DNA of 64,000 bases from Blastococcus sp. TF02A-35. Its GTDB lineage: Bacteria > Actinomycetota > Actinomycetes > Mycobacteriales > Geodermatophilaceae. Location of the stretch: contig NZ_SPQP01000004.1 of assembly GCF_004571075.1 (NCBI RefSeq), forward strand, positions 95,610 through 159,609. The letters are read 5' to 3'. The translations under genes and the position numbers were made by a program. Positions 52,278 through 60,703 of this stretch are shown in pieces. The notes below the pieces were generated by a model. The model was not told where the DNA came from and did no database searches. It saw only the letters and a list, made by a program, of their open reading frames with translations. Every line of letters begins with the position of its first letter. The stretch's first letter is position 1.

Positions 52278-52318
52278 TCTTCCTTCCACGAACCGGTACC
52301 GACGACGGGAGCACGGCG

Positions 52319-52648
52319 ATGGACGACCACCCGGCCGCCGACCCGCTGCGCCGGCTGGACGACCCGGACTACCCCGCGCTGACGATGAGCCAGGCCGCGG
52401 AGCTCCTCGGCGTCCAGGCGGCGTTCCTGCGCAGCCTGGACAGCTCCGGCGTCCTCTCCCCGCACCGGTCGCGCGGCGGCCACCGCCGCTACTCGCGCCA
52501 GCAGCTCACCCTCGCCGCGCGGGTCCGCGTCCTCCTCGACGACGGGCACCCGCTCGCCTCCGCAGAGGTCATCGTGGGCCTGCAGGACGAGCTCGCCGCA
52601 GCACGGGCCGACCTGGACCGCCTCGAGGGTGGACGACAGGAACCCTAG
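52319..52648 (+). CDS. MerR-family transcriptional regulator
   Basis: A 109-residue short MerR protein. The helix-turn-helix and wing are LTMSQAAELLGVQAAFLRSL and LSPHRSRGGHRRYSRQQLTL; a short coiled coil (LQDELAAARADLDRLEGG) replaces a ligand domain. Like HspR and other short MerR regulators next to hsp20 genes it probably controls the upstream chaperone. ATG 52319 has GGGAG upstream. Its stop codon is inside the csoR operator. Confidence 0.87.
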   Translation: MDDHPAADPLRRLDDPDYPALTMSQAAELLGVQAAFLRSLDSSGVLSPHRSRGGHRRYSRQQLTLAARVRVLLDDGHPLASAEVIVGLQDELAAARADLDRLEGGRQEP

Positions 52649-52663
52649 GGGGGTATGGTTCCT
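52638..52663 (+). promoter_or_regulatory. CsoR operator (copper box)
   Basis: AGGAACC (52638-52644) and GGTTCCT (52657-52663) flank a core whose reverse strand reads ATACCCCCCTAGG, the GC-tract form of actinobacterial CsoR operators. It lies 40 bp before csoR and includes the TAG stop of merR. Copper binding to CsoR would release it and switch on the export operon. Confidence 0.75.
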
Positions 52664-52703
52664 CGTGACGCCGCGGACCCGCGGCTCCGTCAGGAGGGAC
52701 CAC

Positions 52704-53024
52704 GTGGAGACGACCGAGAGCGGCTGCGCCGGCCACGACCACGCGCACGGCTACATCCACCGCAAGGACGACTACCTCAAGCGGCTGCGCCGCATCGAGG
52801 GGCAGGCCCGCGGCCTGCAGCGGATGGTCGAGGACGAGAAGTACTGCATCGACATCCTCACCCAGGTGTCGGCCATGACGAAGGCGCTCCAGGCGGTGTC
52901 CCTCGGCCTGCTCGAGGAGCACCTCAGCCACTGCGTCGTCGACGCCGCCAAGGCCGGTGGCCGCGAGGCCGAGGAGAAGGTGCGCGAGGCCACCGAGGCC
53001 ATCGCCCGTCTCGTCCGCTCCTGA
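52704..53024 (+). CDS. csoR: Copper-sensing repressor CsoR
   Basis: A 106-residue all-helical DUF156 repressor. Cu(I) ligands Cys48, His73 and Cys77 have the same spacing (25 and 4) as Cys36-His61-Cys65 of M. tuberculosis CsoR. The N-terminus is unusually rich in possible ligands (Cys8, His11, His13, His15, His19). LKRLRRIEGQARGLQRMVED is the DNA-binding helix region. GTG 52704 is preceded by CAGGAGGGA. First gene of the copper operon csoR-copZ-His-rich protein-copA. Confidence 0.95.
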   Translation: METTESGCAGHDHAHGYIHRKDDYLKRLRRIEGQARGLQRMVEDEKYCIDILTQVSAMTKALQAVSLGLLEEHLSHCVVDAAKAGGREAEEKVREATEAIARLVRS

Positions 53025-53052
53025 CCGCTCCCCCACCCCGAGAGGAACCCCC

Positions 53053-53265
53053 GTGAGCAGCACCGCCAGCTACACCGTGACCGGCATGACCTGCGGCCAC
53101 TGCGTCACCGCCGTGACCGAGGAGGTCTCCCAGGTGCCCGGCGTGACCGCCGTCGACGTCGACCTGGCCACCGGCGGCCTGACCGTCACCAGCGAGCAGC
53201 CGGTCGACGAGGCCGCCGTGCGCGCCGCCGTCGAGGAGGCCGGGTACGAGGTGAGCGGCCGCTGA
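53053..53265 (+). CDS. copZ: Copper chaperone CopZ
   Basis: A 70-residue HMA-domain protein. The Cu(I) site GMTCGHC is at Cys14 and Cys17, with the usual beta-alpha-beta-beta-alpha-beta layout (GVTAVDVDLATGGLTVTSEQ, AVRAAVEEAGYEVSG). It carries copper in the cytoplasm to CopA and probably exchanges it with CsoR. GTG 53053 has AGAGGAA upstream. Confidence 0.95.
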   Translation: MSSTASYTVTGMTCGHCVTAVTEEVSQVPGVTAVDVDLATGGLTVTSEQPVDEAAVRAAVEEAGYEVSGR

Positions 53266-53275
53266 GGCCGGAGCC

Positions 53276-54187
53276 ATGAACACACCGACCCGCATCGCCG
53301 CGTTCGCACTAGGGCTCACCGCCGTCTTCGGCGCCGCCGCCGGGGTGGGCGCGGCGGTCGGGCCGGTCGGCTCCCCCGCGACGCCGCCCCCGGCCCACGG
53401 GGACGGCGCGCACTCCGAGGGGGACCACACCGAGGCGGCCCACACCGGGGCGGCCGGCACCGGCCCCGGCGGGCTCCAGGTGAGCGAGGACGGCTACACG
53501 CTGGACCTCTCCTCCCCCTCCGCGCCCGCCGGGCCGGCCACCGAGGTCGCTTTCCGGGTCCTCGGCCCCGACGGCCACCCCGTCACCGGCTACCAGCGCG
53601 AGCACGACGTCGACCTGCACCTGGTCGCCGTCCGCCGCGACCTGTCCGGCTACCAGCACGTGCACCCCGAGCTGGGCCCCGACGGCACCTGGCGCGCCCC
53701 GCTGGCGCTCGACCCGGGCACCTGGCGGCTGTTCGCCGACTTCACCCCGGCGGCCGACGGCGAGAACCGCACGCTCGGCGTGGACCTCTCGGTCGCCGGC
53801 CCCTACGAGCCGCGGGCCCTGCCCGCCCCCTCCGCGGTCGCCGAGGTCGACGGCTTCACCGTGGTGCTCGACGGGGAGCTGGCCCCCGGCCGGGAGTCCC
53901 GGCTGACGCTGGCCGTCAGCCGGGACGGCGTTCCGGTCACCGACCTCCAGCCCTACCTGGGCGCCTACGGCCACCTCGTCGCGCTGCGCGAGGGCGACCT
54001 GGGCTACCTGCACGTCCACCCGCTGGAGGACGGCCGCCGGCCCGCGCCCGGGCCGCACGTCCGCTTCGCCACCACCGCCCCGTCCGCGGGCACCTACCGG
54101 CTGTTCCTCGACTTCCGCCACGGCGGCGTCGTCCGCACCGCCGCGTTCACGGTCACCGTCGAGGGCCACGAGGAGCACGGGTCATGA
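53276..54187 (+). CDS. Secreted His-rich protein of the copper operon, internally duplicated
   Basis: A 303-residue exported protein of no family I can name. A signal-like helix ([20 protein letters not shown]) leads to a His/Glu/Asp-rich linker ([20 protein letters not shown]). Two related beta-sandwich-like halves follow. The first has [20 protein letters not shown] then [11 protein letters not shown]; the second has [20 protein letters not shown] then [12 protein letters not shown], so the unit is duplicated and each copy keeps YxHVHP. The C-terminus is HEEHGS. Place between copZ and copA (4-base ATGA overlap with copA) and the histidines suggest extracytoplasmic copper binding. Confidence 0.85.
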   Translation: MNTPTRIAAFALGLTAVFGAAAGVGAAVGPVGSPATPPPAHGDGAHSEGDHTEAAHTGAAGTGPGGLQVSEDGYTLDLSSPSAPAGPATEVAFRVLGPDGHPVTGYQREHDVDLHLVAVRRDLSGYQHVHPELGPDGTWRAPLALDPGTWRLFADFTPAADGENRTLGVDLSVAGPYEPRALPAPSAVAEVDGFTVVLDGELAPGRESRLTLAVSRDGVPVTDLQPYLGAYGHLVALREGDLGYLHVHPLEDGRRPAPGPHVRFATTAPSAGTYRLFLDFRHGGVVRTAAFTVTVEGHEEHGS

Positions 54188-56436
54188 CCGCCACCGGCAC
54201 CACCACCGACGTCGAGCTGATCATCGGCGGGATGACCTGCGCCTCGTGCGCGGCCCGGGTCGAGAAGAAGCTCAACAAGCTCGACGGCGTCACCGCCACC
54301 GTCAACTACGCGACCGAGAAGGCGAAGGTGAGCGTCGCGGGCGACGTCACCACCGACGACCTGATCGCCACCGTCGAGAAGACCGGCTACACCGCGACGC
54401 TGCCCGCGCCTCCCCGGCCCGAGACGGTGGAGGAGCCGGACGGGACCGCGCCGCTGCGCACCCGGCTCCTGGTCTCCGCCGCGCTCACCATCCCGGTGGT
54501 GGCCATGGCGATGGTCCCCGCGCTGCAGTTCGAGTACTGGCAGTGGCTCTCCCTCACCCTGGCCGCGCCGGTCGTCGTCTGGGGCGGCGCCCCCTTCCAC
54601 CGTGCCGCCTGGACCAACCTCCGGCACGGCGCGGCGACCATGGACACGCTGGTCTCCCTCGGCACCCTCGCCGCGTTCGGCTGGTCGCTCTACGCCCTGT
54701 TCTGGGGCACCGCGGGCGAGCCGGGCATGACGCACCCCTTCGAGCTCACCGTCGCCCGGTCCGACGGCGCCGGGAACATCTACCTGGAGGCCGCCGCCGG
54801 CGTCACCACCTTCCTGCTCGCCGGCCGCTACGCCGAGGCGCGCTCCAAGCGCCGGGCCGGCGCGGCACTGCGCGCCCTGCTGGAGCTGGGCGCGAAGGAG
54901 GTCTCGGTGCTGCGCGGCGGCACCGAGCGCCGGGTCCCGGTCGACCAGCTCGCCGTCGGCGACCTCTTCGTCGTCCGGCCCGGGGAGAAGGTCGCCGCCG
55001 ACGGCGAGGTCACCGAGGGCGCCTCCGCCGTGGACGCCTCGATGCTCACCGGCGAGTCGGTGCCGGTGGAGGTCCGGCCGGGCGACGCCGTCACCGGGGG
55101 CACCGTCAACGCCGGCGGCCGGCTGGTCGTCCGGGCCACCCGGGTCGGGTCCGACACCCAGCTGGCCCAGATGGCCCGGCTGGTCGAGGACGCGCAGAAC
55201 GGCAAGGCCGACGTCCAGCGGCTGGCCGACCGCGTCTCCGCCGTCTTCGTCCCGGTGGTGCTGGCCCTCGCCGCGGCCACGCTCGGGTTCTGGGTCGGCG
55301 CCGGCGCCGGACTGCCGGCCGCGTTCACCGCCGCGGTCGCCGTCCTGATCATCGCCTGCCCCTGCGCCCTCGGGCTGGCCACGCCGACCGCGCTCATGGT
55401 CGGCACCGGCCGCGGCGCGCAGCTGGGCATCCTGATCAAGGGCCCCGAGGTGCTGGAGAGCACCCGCCGGGTGGACACCGTCGTCCTGGACAAGACCGGC
55501 ACGGTCACCACCGGGCACATGACGCTGCTCGACGTCGTCCCCGCCGAGGGCGAGGACGCGGGCCGGCTGCTGCGGCTGGCCGGCGCGCTGGAGGCCGCGT
55601 CGGAGCACCCGATCGCCCGCGCCGTCGCCGCGGCCGCCGCCGAGCGCGGTCCGCTGCCCGCGGTCGAGGGGTTCGCCAACGTCGAGGGCCTGGGCGTGCA
55701 CGGCGTCGTCGAGGGCGCCGCGGTCGTCGTCGGCCGCCCGCGGCTGCTGGCCGACTGGTCGCTGCCCCTGCCGGAGGCGCTCGGCCGGGCCGCCGACGAG
55801 GCGGAGGAGGCCGGGCGGACGGCGATCGCCGTCGGCTGGGACGGCGCCGCCCGCGGCGTCCTGGTCGTCGCGGACGCGGTCAAGGAGACCTCGGCCGCGG
55901 CGGTCCGCCAGCTGCGCAACCTGGGCCTCACGCCGGTCCTGCTCACCGGCGACAACGAGCGCGCCGCGCGGTCGGTGGCCGCCCAGGTGGGCATCGACGA
56001 GGTGGTCGCCGAGGTGCTCCCGCAGGACAAGGTGGACGTCGTCCGTCGGCTGCAGGACGAGGGCCGCGTCGTCGCCATGGTCGGCGACGGCGTCAACGAC
56101 GCCCCTGCCCTCGCCCAGGCCGACCTCGGCCTGGCGATGGGCACCGGCACCGACGTCGCCATCCAGGCCAGCGACCTGACCCTGGTGCGCGGCGACCTGC
56201 GCGCGGCGGCCGACGCGATCCGGCTCTCCCGCCGGACGCTGGCGGTCATCAAGGGCAACCTGTTCTGGGCGTTCGCCTACAACGTGGCCGCGATCCCGCT
56301 GGCCGTGGCCGGGCTGCTCAACCCGATGATCGCCGGGGCCGCCATGGCGTTCAGCTCGGTCTTCGTGGTGACCAACAGCCTGCGGCTGCGCGGTTTCACC
56401 CCGCTGGCCGAGAACCGCGAGGCAGCCGAGCACTGA
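54184..56436 (+). CDS. copA: Copper-exporting P1B-type ATPase
   Basis: A 750-residue Cu(I) exporter. One N-terminal HMA domain has GMTCASC (Cys19, Cys22). Eight helices follow, with TGES in the actuator domain, the transmembrane CPC site in [13 protein letters not shown] (about 391-393), the phosphorylation motif [10 protein letters not shown] (Asp about 436), SEHPIARAV in the nucleotide domain and [11 protein letters not shown] (about 633). It pumps copper out of the cytoplasm using ATP. Last gene of the operon; its start is inside the stop of the His-rich protein gene. Confidence 0.97.
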   Translation: MTATGTTTDVELIIGGMTCASCAARVEKKLNKLDGVTATVNYATEKAKVSVAGDVTTDDLIATVEKTGYTATLPAPPRPETVEEPDGTAPLRTRLLVSAALTIPVVAMAMVPALQFEYWQWLSLTLAAPVVVWGGAPFHRAAWTNLRHGAATMDTLVSLGTLAAFGWSLYALFWGTAGEPGMTHPFELTVARSDGAGNIYLEAAAGVTTFLLAGRYAEARSKRRAGAALRALLELGAKEVSVLRGGTERRVPVDQLAVGDLFVVRPGEKVAADGEVTEGASAVDASMLTGESVPVEVRPGDAVTGGTVNAGGRLVVRATRVGSDTQLAQMARLVEDAQNGKADVQRLADRVSAVFVPVVLALAAATLGFWVGAGAGLPAAFTAAVAVLIIACPCALGLATPTALMVGTGRGAQLGILIKGPEVLESTRRVDTVVLDKTGTVTTGHMTLLDVVPAEGEDAGRLLRLAGALEAASEHPIARAVAAAAAERGPLPAVEGFANVEGLGVHGVVEGAAVVVGRPRLLADWSLPLPEALGRAADEAEEAGRTAIAVGWDGAARGVLVVADAVKETSAAAVRQLRNLGLTPVLLTGDNERAARSVAAQVGIDEVVAEVLPQDKVDVVRRLQDEGRVVAMVGDGVNDAPALAQADLGLAMGTGTDVAIQASDLTLVRGDLRAAADAIRLSRRTLAVIKGNLFWAFAYNVAAIPLAVAGLLNPMIAGAAMAFSSVFVVTNSLRLRGFTPLAENREAAEH

Positions 56437-56442
56437 CCGAGT

Positions 56443-56462
56443 CGCCTCACAATCCCGAGGCG
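56443..56462 (+). terminator. Weak hairpin after copA
   Basis: CGCCTC and GAGGCG form a 6-bp stem with an 8-base loop, 7 bases after the copA stop and before the lower-GC segment. It is short; it could be the operon terminator or chance. Confidence 0.4.
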
Positions 56463-56504
56463 TGGACGCCGATCCGAGAAATCGTCACCACAGAGGGGAT
56501 TCCG

Positions 56505-57218
56505 CTAACTTCCGATCGCCTTGATGCCTTCGGCGACGGTCGTGGTGATCGCCGTAGCAGGAATCAAACCAGCCCATTCCACGAGGACGCCCCGCGCCCT
56601 TTCTCGCCAGCGCTTCTTATCGTTTTCATCGGACGCATGATCGGCCACCGTGTGCATCGCGCCGCCCAGCTCAAACGTGACAGACCGAAGAGTCGCTGCG
56701 CCAAAGGTCCGAATCTCGTCAAGACACCGGTCCGCCTCGAAGACAAGCCCGAGCAGGTAGCGCCGCGCACCAGCCTCCAACAGCGGGGGCCCCGCAGCCT
56801 CGATCAGCTCCCGAGCCTCGCCGAGCTTGAGCCTCAGCTGCGCCAGCTCGTCCGCCGCCGCCGTTGGTGCCAAGTTGATGCTGTCGATCTGGGCTGCGAG
56901 GGCGCGAAGGAGTCGCATGTCCCGACCGTCCAAGAGAGAGACGTCTTGCGTCTGACCCGACTTCCAATGGTACTCGTAGGAGAAGACGGCGGCCGTCCAG
57001 TCACCCAGGGTCTCGCGGTAGTGCTCGACAACGTCGCCAGCAGCTTCCATCGCGTCGAGGTCCCGCTCGATCTGAAGCAAGTAGCCCACCGCGAGCCGAT
57101 GCTGGTGCCAGAATCCACGTTCTCCCGCGGTCTTCTGCCTTGCACTCCTGGCATTTTGGCCAGCTGGGATTTTCCAGGCTTCGAGGAGATCCGCCAGCAA
57201 GCCAGCAGCGTTGGTCAC
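56505..57218 (-). CDS. Orphan protein of unknown function in a lower-GC segment
   Basis: A 237-residue mainly helical protein that I cannot assign. It has AGERGFWHQHRLAVGYLLQI, WTAAVFSYEYHWKSGQTQDV and DEIRTFGAATLRSVTFELGG, and ends in a hydrophobic segment (VLVEWAGLIPATAITTTVAE) that could be membrane-inserting. Base composition (about 58-60 % GC) and codon use differ clearly from its neighbours, pointing to recent acquisition. The GTG at 57218 lies six bases behind CAGGCT, so it seems expressed from a leaderless promoter. No transposase, att repeats or partner gene are visible. A phage-defence or toxin role is only a guess. Confidence 0.7.
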   Translation of the reverse strand: MTNAAGLLADLLEAWKIPAGQNARSARQKTAGERGFWHQHRLAVGYLLQIERDLDAMEAAGDVVEHYRETLGDWTAAVFSYEYHWKSGQTQDVSLLDGRDMRLLRALAAQIDSINLAPTAAADELAQLRLKLGEARELIEAAGPPLLEAGARRYLLGLVFEADRCLDEIRTFGAATLRSVTFELGGAMHTVADHASDENDKKRWRERARGVLVEWAGLIPATAITTTVAEGIKAIGS

Positions 57219-57348
57219 AGACCCAGCCTGACAGATGGTGCCGCGGCAGTCTCGACGTCCATCTGAAGGGAAGCCTCAGCGGCGGCCCATACTGCCGCTG
57301 GCGGAGAACCGGGACGCGGCCTGTCGCTGACCGGGGCATGCTCGACCC

Positions 57349-57714
57349 ATGGACGACGACGCCGCTCGGCGCGACCTGACCCGCGCCCTCTCCGGTGCGG
57401 GCCTCCTGGCCGGCCTCGCCTTGCTGGCCCGGCCGGGCGCGGTCGCCGCCGCGGTCGCGCCGCGCTTCCCGCGCGAGCGGCTGTGGGTGGCCCGGGTGCT
57501 CGGAGCACGGCTCGTCGCCCAGCACGCCCTGGTGCTCGCCGCGCCCGAGCCGGCGGTGGTCCGGGCCGCCGCCGCCGTCGACGGGCTGCACGCGGCGAGC
57601 ATGCTGCCGGTGCTCGCGCTCCCCCGTTACCGGAGGTTCGCACTGGTCACCGGCGGGCTGGCCGCGGCGTACGCACTGCTCGGGCCGGCGATGGCGCCGT
57701 CAGAGCGCGGGTAG
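57349..57714 (+). CDS. Small membrane protein of unknown function
   Basis: A 121-residue Ala/Leu-rich protein with about three hydrophobic segments (LSGAGLLAGLALLARPGAVA, ARLVAQHALVLAAPEPAVVR, FALVTGGLAAAYALLGPAMA). Conserved-looking bits are RFPRERLWVARVLGARL and AAAVDGLHAASML. I recognise no family. ATG 57349 is six bases behind CATGCT, in line with other leaderless genes here. Its end overlaps the end of the M56 peptidase gene by 15 bases, tail to tail. Confidence 0.72.
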   Translation: MDDDAARRDLTRALSGAGLLAGLALLARPGAVAAAVAPRFPRERLWVARVLGARLVAQHALVLAAPEPAVVRAAAAVDGLHAASMLPVLALPRYRRFALVTGGLAAAYALLGPAMAPSERG

Positions 57715-58623
57715 CAGCAGCAGCGCGGTCGGGATCAGCAGCAGCAGGACGGCGGCGGCCAGGGCGGACCAGCGAGCCGCCGGCGGCAACGGGTCGGCGG
57801 GCTCCAGCAGCCGCACGACCCGCGCCCGCACCCCGGCACCGGAGACGGCGAGCGCCCCCGACGGCACTCCCCCGGACCCACCGGCGGCCGCGACGATCGC
57901 CTCGGCGAGCGTCCGCCGCGGCGTCGCCCCGGGCAGCGAGGCGAGCGCGACGTCGTCGGCCCGCATCTCGACCAGCTCCCGCACCGACGCGTGGGCGCGC
58001 TCGGCCGCGGGCAGCACCGGCAGCGCCGCCTTCCACGCCACGAACGGCAGCAGCAGCAGGTGGTGGTGCTCGGCCAGGTGGGCGCGCTCGTGCGCGACCA
58101 CCGCGGCCAGCTGGTCCTCGTCGAGCTCGGCGACCATGCCGGAGGAGAGCACCAGCAGCGGCCGGGCGCCGGGGATGCAGAACGCGACCGGCGCCGGGTG
58201 GTCGAGCAGCCGCGCGTCGGCCTGCGGGCCGGGCTGCACGACCAGCTCCAGCAGCTCGCGGTGCCGGCGGCGCGTGCGGGCGATCCGCACCCAGGAGAGC
58301 ACGAGGACGCCGACCAGCTGGAAGGCCAGGACCCCGGCGAGGGTGAGGGCGACCCAGTGGTCACCGCGGACCGGGTCCGTGGCCGGGTGCCCGCGCACGA
58401 CCGCCCAGGCGGCCTCGGGCAGCGAGTGCCCCCAGGGCGCGAGACCGTGCACCAGGAGCGCGCCGACCATCGACAGCCCGCCGGCCAGGCCCACCGCCTG
58501 CCAGCAGACCAGCGCGACCAGCGGGTCCCGCACCGGCCAGCGGGCGCGGGCCAGCAGCGCCGGTACGGGCCACGCGAGCAGCGCGGCCAGGACGGCGAGG
58601 GCGACCGCGGTGGCAGGCAGCAC
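57700..58623 (-). CDS. M56-family membrane metallopeptidase (BlaR1-like)
   Basis: A 307-residue membrane zinc protease. Helices at the N-terminus and near 90-115 flank a cytoplasmic protease domain with the zinc motif HERAH in VVAHERAHLAEHHH (about residue 176) and a downstream ELVEMRADDVAL glutamate. A last helix ends the protein; the penicillin-sensor domain of true BlaR1 is missing. Members inactivate a partner BlaI repressor on signal. The GTG at 58623 is 4 bases after the blaI-like stop, so both are co-transcribed. The signal is unknown. Confidence 0.92.
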   Translation of the reverse strand: MLPATAVALAVLAALLAWPVPALLARARWPVRDPLVALVCWQAVGLAGGLSMVGALLVHGLAPWGHSLPEAAWAVVRGHPATDPVRGDHWVALTLAGVLAFQLVGVLVLSWVRIARTRRRHRELLELVVQPGPQADARLLDHPAPVAFCIPGARPLLVLSSGMVAELDEDQLAAVVAHERAHLAEHHHLLLLPFVAWKAALPVLPAAERAHASVRELVEMRADDVALASLPGATPRRTLAEAIVAAAGGSGGVPSGALAVSGAGVRARVVRLLEPADPLPPAARWSALAAAVLLLLIPTALLLLPAL

Positions 58624-58627
58624 CCCG

Positions 58628-58981
58628 TCAGCCGGTGGGGCCGCCGGCGAGCAGCTCGCGCAGCATGCGGGCCTCGTCGTCGTTCACGCTGCCGACGAAG
58701 CGGGCCAGCACGGCCTGCCGGTCGGCTGCCTGGCCGAGCACCTCGTGCATCAGCTCGGCGGCGTGGTCCTCACGGCTGGCGCGGGCGGAGAACCGCCGCG
58801 GCCGGGCGTCGTCGTGCCGCACGAAGCCCTTCTGCTCCAGCCGGGTGAGCACGGTGTGCACCGTGGTCAGCGCGACCCCGCGGTCGGCCAGCTGGTCCCG
58901 CAGCTCGGTCGCGGCCACCGGGCCCTCGGCGGCCCACAGCCGCTCCATGACGGCCCGCTCCAGCTCCCCCAGCGATGCCAT
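58628..58981 (-). CDS. BlaI/MecI/CopY-family repressor
   Basis: A 117-residue winged-helix repressor. SLGELERAVMERLWAAEGPV, ATELRDQLADRGVALTTVHT and LTRLEQKGFVRHDDARPRRF form the Penicillinase_R DNA-binding domain; the C-terminal helices give dimerisation (LARFVGSVNDDEARMLRELL). It starts at ATG 58981. Two identical TTCTAC-N5-GTAGAA sites 35-75 bp upstream are the obvious operators, shared with the divergent cytochrome bd operon. Confidence 0.93.
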   Translation of the reverse strand: MASLGELERAVMERLWAAEGPVAATELRDQLADRGVALTTVHTVLTRLEQKGFVRHDDARPRRFSARASREDHAAELMHEVLGQAADRQAVLARFVGSVNDDEARMLRELLAGGPTG

Positions 58982-59014
58982 CGGCCCCCCTGTTCCGCGG
59001 ATCACACGACACTC

Positions 59015-59055
59015 TTCTACGTGCTGTAGAACTTCTTCTTCTACTGGGCGTAGAA
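59015..59055. promoter_or_regulatory. Two BlaI-type operators between blaI and cydA
   Basis: TTCTAC-GTGCT-GTAGAA (59015-59031) and TTCTAC-TGGGC-GTAGAA (59039-59055) are perfect inverted repeats with identical arms and different spacers, centred 24 bp apart (just over two turns of DNA). They lie in the 126-bp divergent region between the repressor gene and cydA and resemble the TACNNNNGTA core of BlaI sites. Cooperative repression of both operons is expected. Confidence 0.88.
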
Positions 59056-59107
59056 AGAACGCGACGATCGTACGACGGTCGCCTCGTCGAGGAGAAGGAG
59101 CCGGCCC

Positions 59108-60688
59108 GTGGACGTGCTGGACATCGCTCGGTGGCAGTTCGGGATCACCACCGTCTACCACTTCCTGATGGTGCCGCTGACCCTCGGGCTCGGTGTGCTC
59201 GTCGCGGTCATGCACACGATGTGGGTGCGGACCGACAAGCCCGAGTGGCTGCGGATGACCCGCTTCTGGGGCCGCATCTTCCTCATCAACTTCGTCCTCG
59301 GCGTGGCCACCGGCCTGGTCCAGGAGTTCCAGTTCGGCCTGGCCTGGAGCGAGTACTCGCGCTTCGTCGGCGACGTCTTCGGTTCGCTGCTCGCGCTCGA
59401 GGCGCTGCTGGCCTTCTTCCTCGAGTCCACGTTCCTGGGGCTGTGGATCTTCGGCTGGGGCCGGATCCCGAAGAAGGTGCACCTCGCCGCGCTGTGGGCG
59501 GCGGTCATCGGCTCCTGGGTCAGCGCGTACTTCATCATCGCCGCCAACTCGTGGATGCAGCACCCGGTGGGCGTCGTCACCGACGACGCGACCGGTCGGC
59601 CGCTGCAGGTCGACTTCGTCGCCGTCCTGACCAACAACACGGCACTGGCCGCCTACGCGCACACCCTCGTCGGCGCGCTGATGGTCGCCGGCGCGCTGCT
59701 GGTGGGCATCGGGCTGTGGCACCTGCGCAAGCGGAAGCTGGCCGAGCAGAGCACCACCGACCCCGCGCGCCAGAGCGTCGATGACGGGGTCTGGCGGCGG
59801 TCGGTGCGCCTCGGCGGCTGGGTGTCGCTGGCCGCGTTCCTGCTCGTCGCGGTCACCGGCGACTGGCAGGCCAAGCTGATGTACCAGCAGCAGCCGCTGA
59901 AGATGAGCTCGGCCGAGGCGCTCTGCGAGACCGAGGCACCGGCGTCCTTCTCGATCTTCGCCTTCGCCAAGTTCGGCTCCAACGAGTGCGACGACGTGCA
60001 CTCGATCACCGTGCCCTACCTGCTCTCCTACCTCGCCAACGGTGACTTCACCAGCGCGGTCCCCGGCGTCAACGAGCTGCAGGAGGAGTACGCCGCCGTC
60101 TACGGCGAGACCTACCCCGACGACCCCTCCTTCGGGGACAAGGCCGGGGAGCCGATCGACTACACGCCGCTGCTGGCCGTCACCTACTGGAACTTCCGGC
60201 TCATGATCGGCATGGGCGCCGCGTCCGCCGCCGTCGCCGCGTACGCCCTCTGGTCCACCCGGAAGGGCCGGGTGCCCACCTCGCGGATCGGCGTCACCGG
60301 GGCGCTGCTGGCCATGGGCGCGCCGTTCGTCGCCAACGCCGCCGGCTGGATCTTCACCGAGATGGGCCGCCAGCCCTTCGTCGTCTACCCGAACCCGGAC
60401 GTGCCGGTCGAGGACCAGGTGTACTTCTTCACCGCCCAGGCCGTCTCCCCCGGCATCACCGCCGCCGAGGTCTGGACGTCGCTGGTCTCGCTCACCGTCG
60501 TCTACGGGGCGCTGGCGGTCGTCGAGCTCTGGCTGGTCACCCGCTTCGTCCGCCGCGGCGTCACCACCGCCGACGGTGCGCCCGTGCCCGGCCACACCCC
60601 CGAGGGCGGCCCCGACGACGACACCCCGGGCGGCGCCGACGGCCCAGCGCGCCGCGCCGACGACGACGTCCTCTCGTTCGCCTACTGA
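59108..60688 (+). CDS. cydA: Cytochrome bd ubiquinol oxidase subunit I
   Basis: A 526-residue membrane subunit that holds hemes b558, b595 and d and oxidises (mena)quinol while reducing oxygen, without pumping protons. DIARWQFGITTVYHFLMVPL contains the heme ligand His18 (His19 in E. coli); GLVQEFQFGLAWSEYSRFVG and EALLAFFLESTFLGLWIFGW are conserved helices, and NAAGWIFTEMGRQPF lies before the C-terminus. The quinol loop is of the short type. The GTG at 59108 follows GGAGAAGGAG. Transcribed divergently from blaI. Confidence 0.97.
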   Translation: MDVLDIARWQFGITTVYHFLMVPLTLGLGVLVAVMHTMWVRTDKPEWLRMTRFWGRIFLINFVLGVATGLVQEFQFGLAWSEYSRFVGDVFGSLLALEALLAFFLESTFLGLWIFGWGRIPKKVHLAALWAAVIGSWVSAYFIIAANSWMQHPVGVVTDDATGRPLQVDFVAVLTNNTALAAYAHTLVGALMVAGALLVGIGLWHLRKRKLAEQSTTDPARQSVDDGVWRRSVRLGGWVSLAAFLLVAVTGDWQAKLMYQQQPLKMSSAEALCETEAPASFSIFAFAKFGSNECDDVHSITVPYLLSYLANGDFTSAVPGVNELQEEYAAVYGETYPDDPSFGDKAGEPIDYTPLLAVTYWNFRLMIGMGAASAAVAAYALWSTRKGRVPTSRIGVTGALLAMGAPFVANAAGWIFTEMGRQPFVVYPNPDVPVEDQVYFFTAQAVSPGITAAEVWTSLVSLTVVYGALAVVELWLVTRFVRRGVTTADGAPVPGHTPEGGPDDDTPGGADGPARRADDDVLSFAY

Positions 60689-60703
60689 GAACGGAACGCT
60701 GAC

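Noticed and set aside
54094..56433. Antisense frame of about 779 codons opposite copA
   Set aside because: A shadow of copA; no family features.
57700..58981. Beta-lactam resistance locus from BlaI/BlaR1 similarity
   Set aside because: The M56 protein has no penicillin-sensor domain and no beta-lactamase or PBP gene is near; the operators point to cytochrome bd instead.
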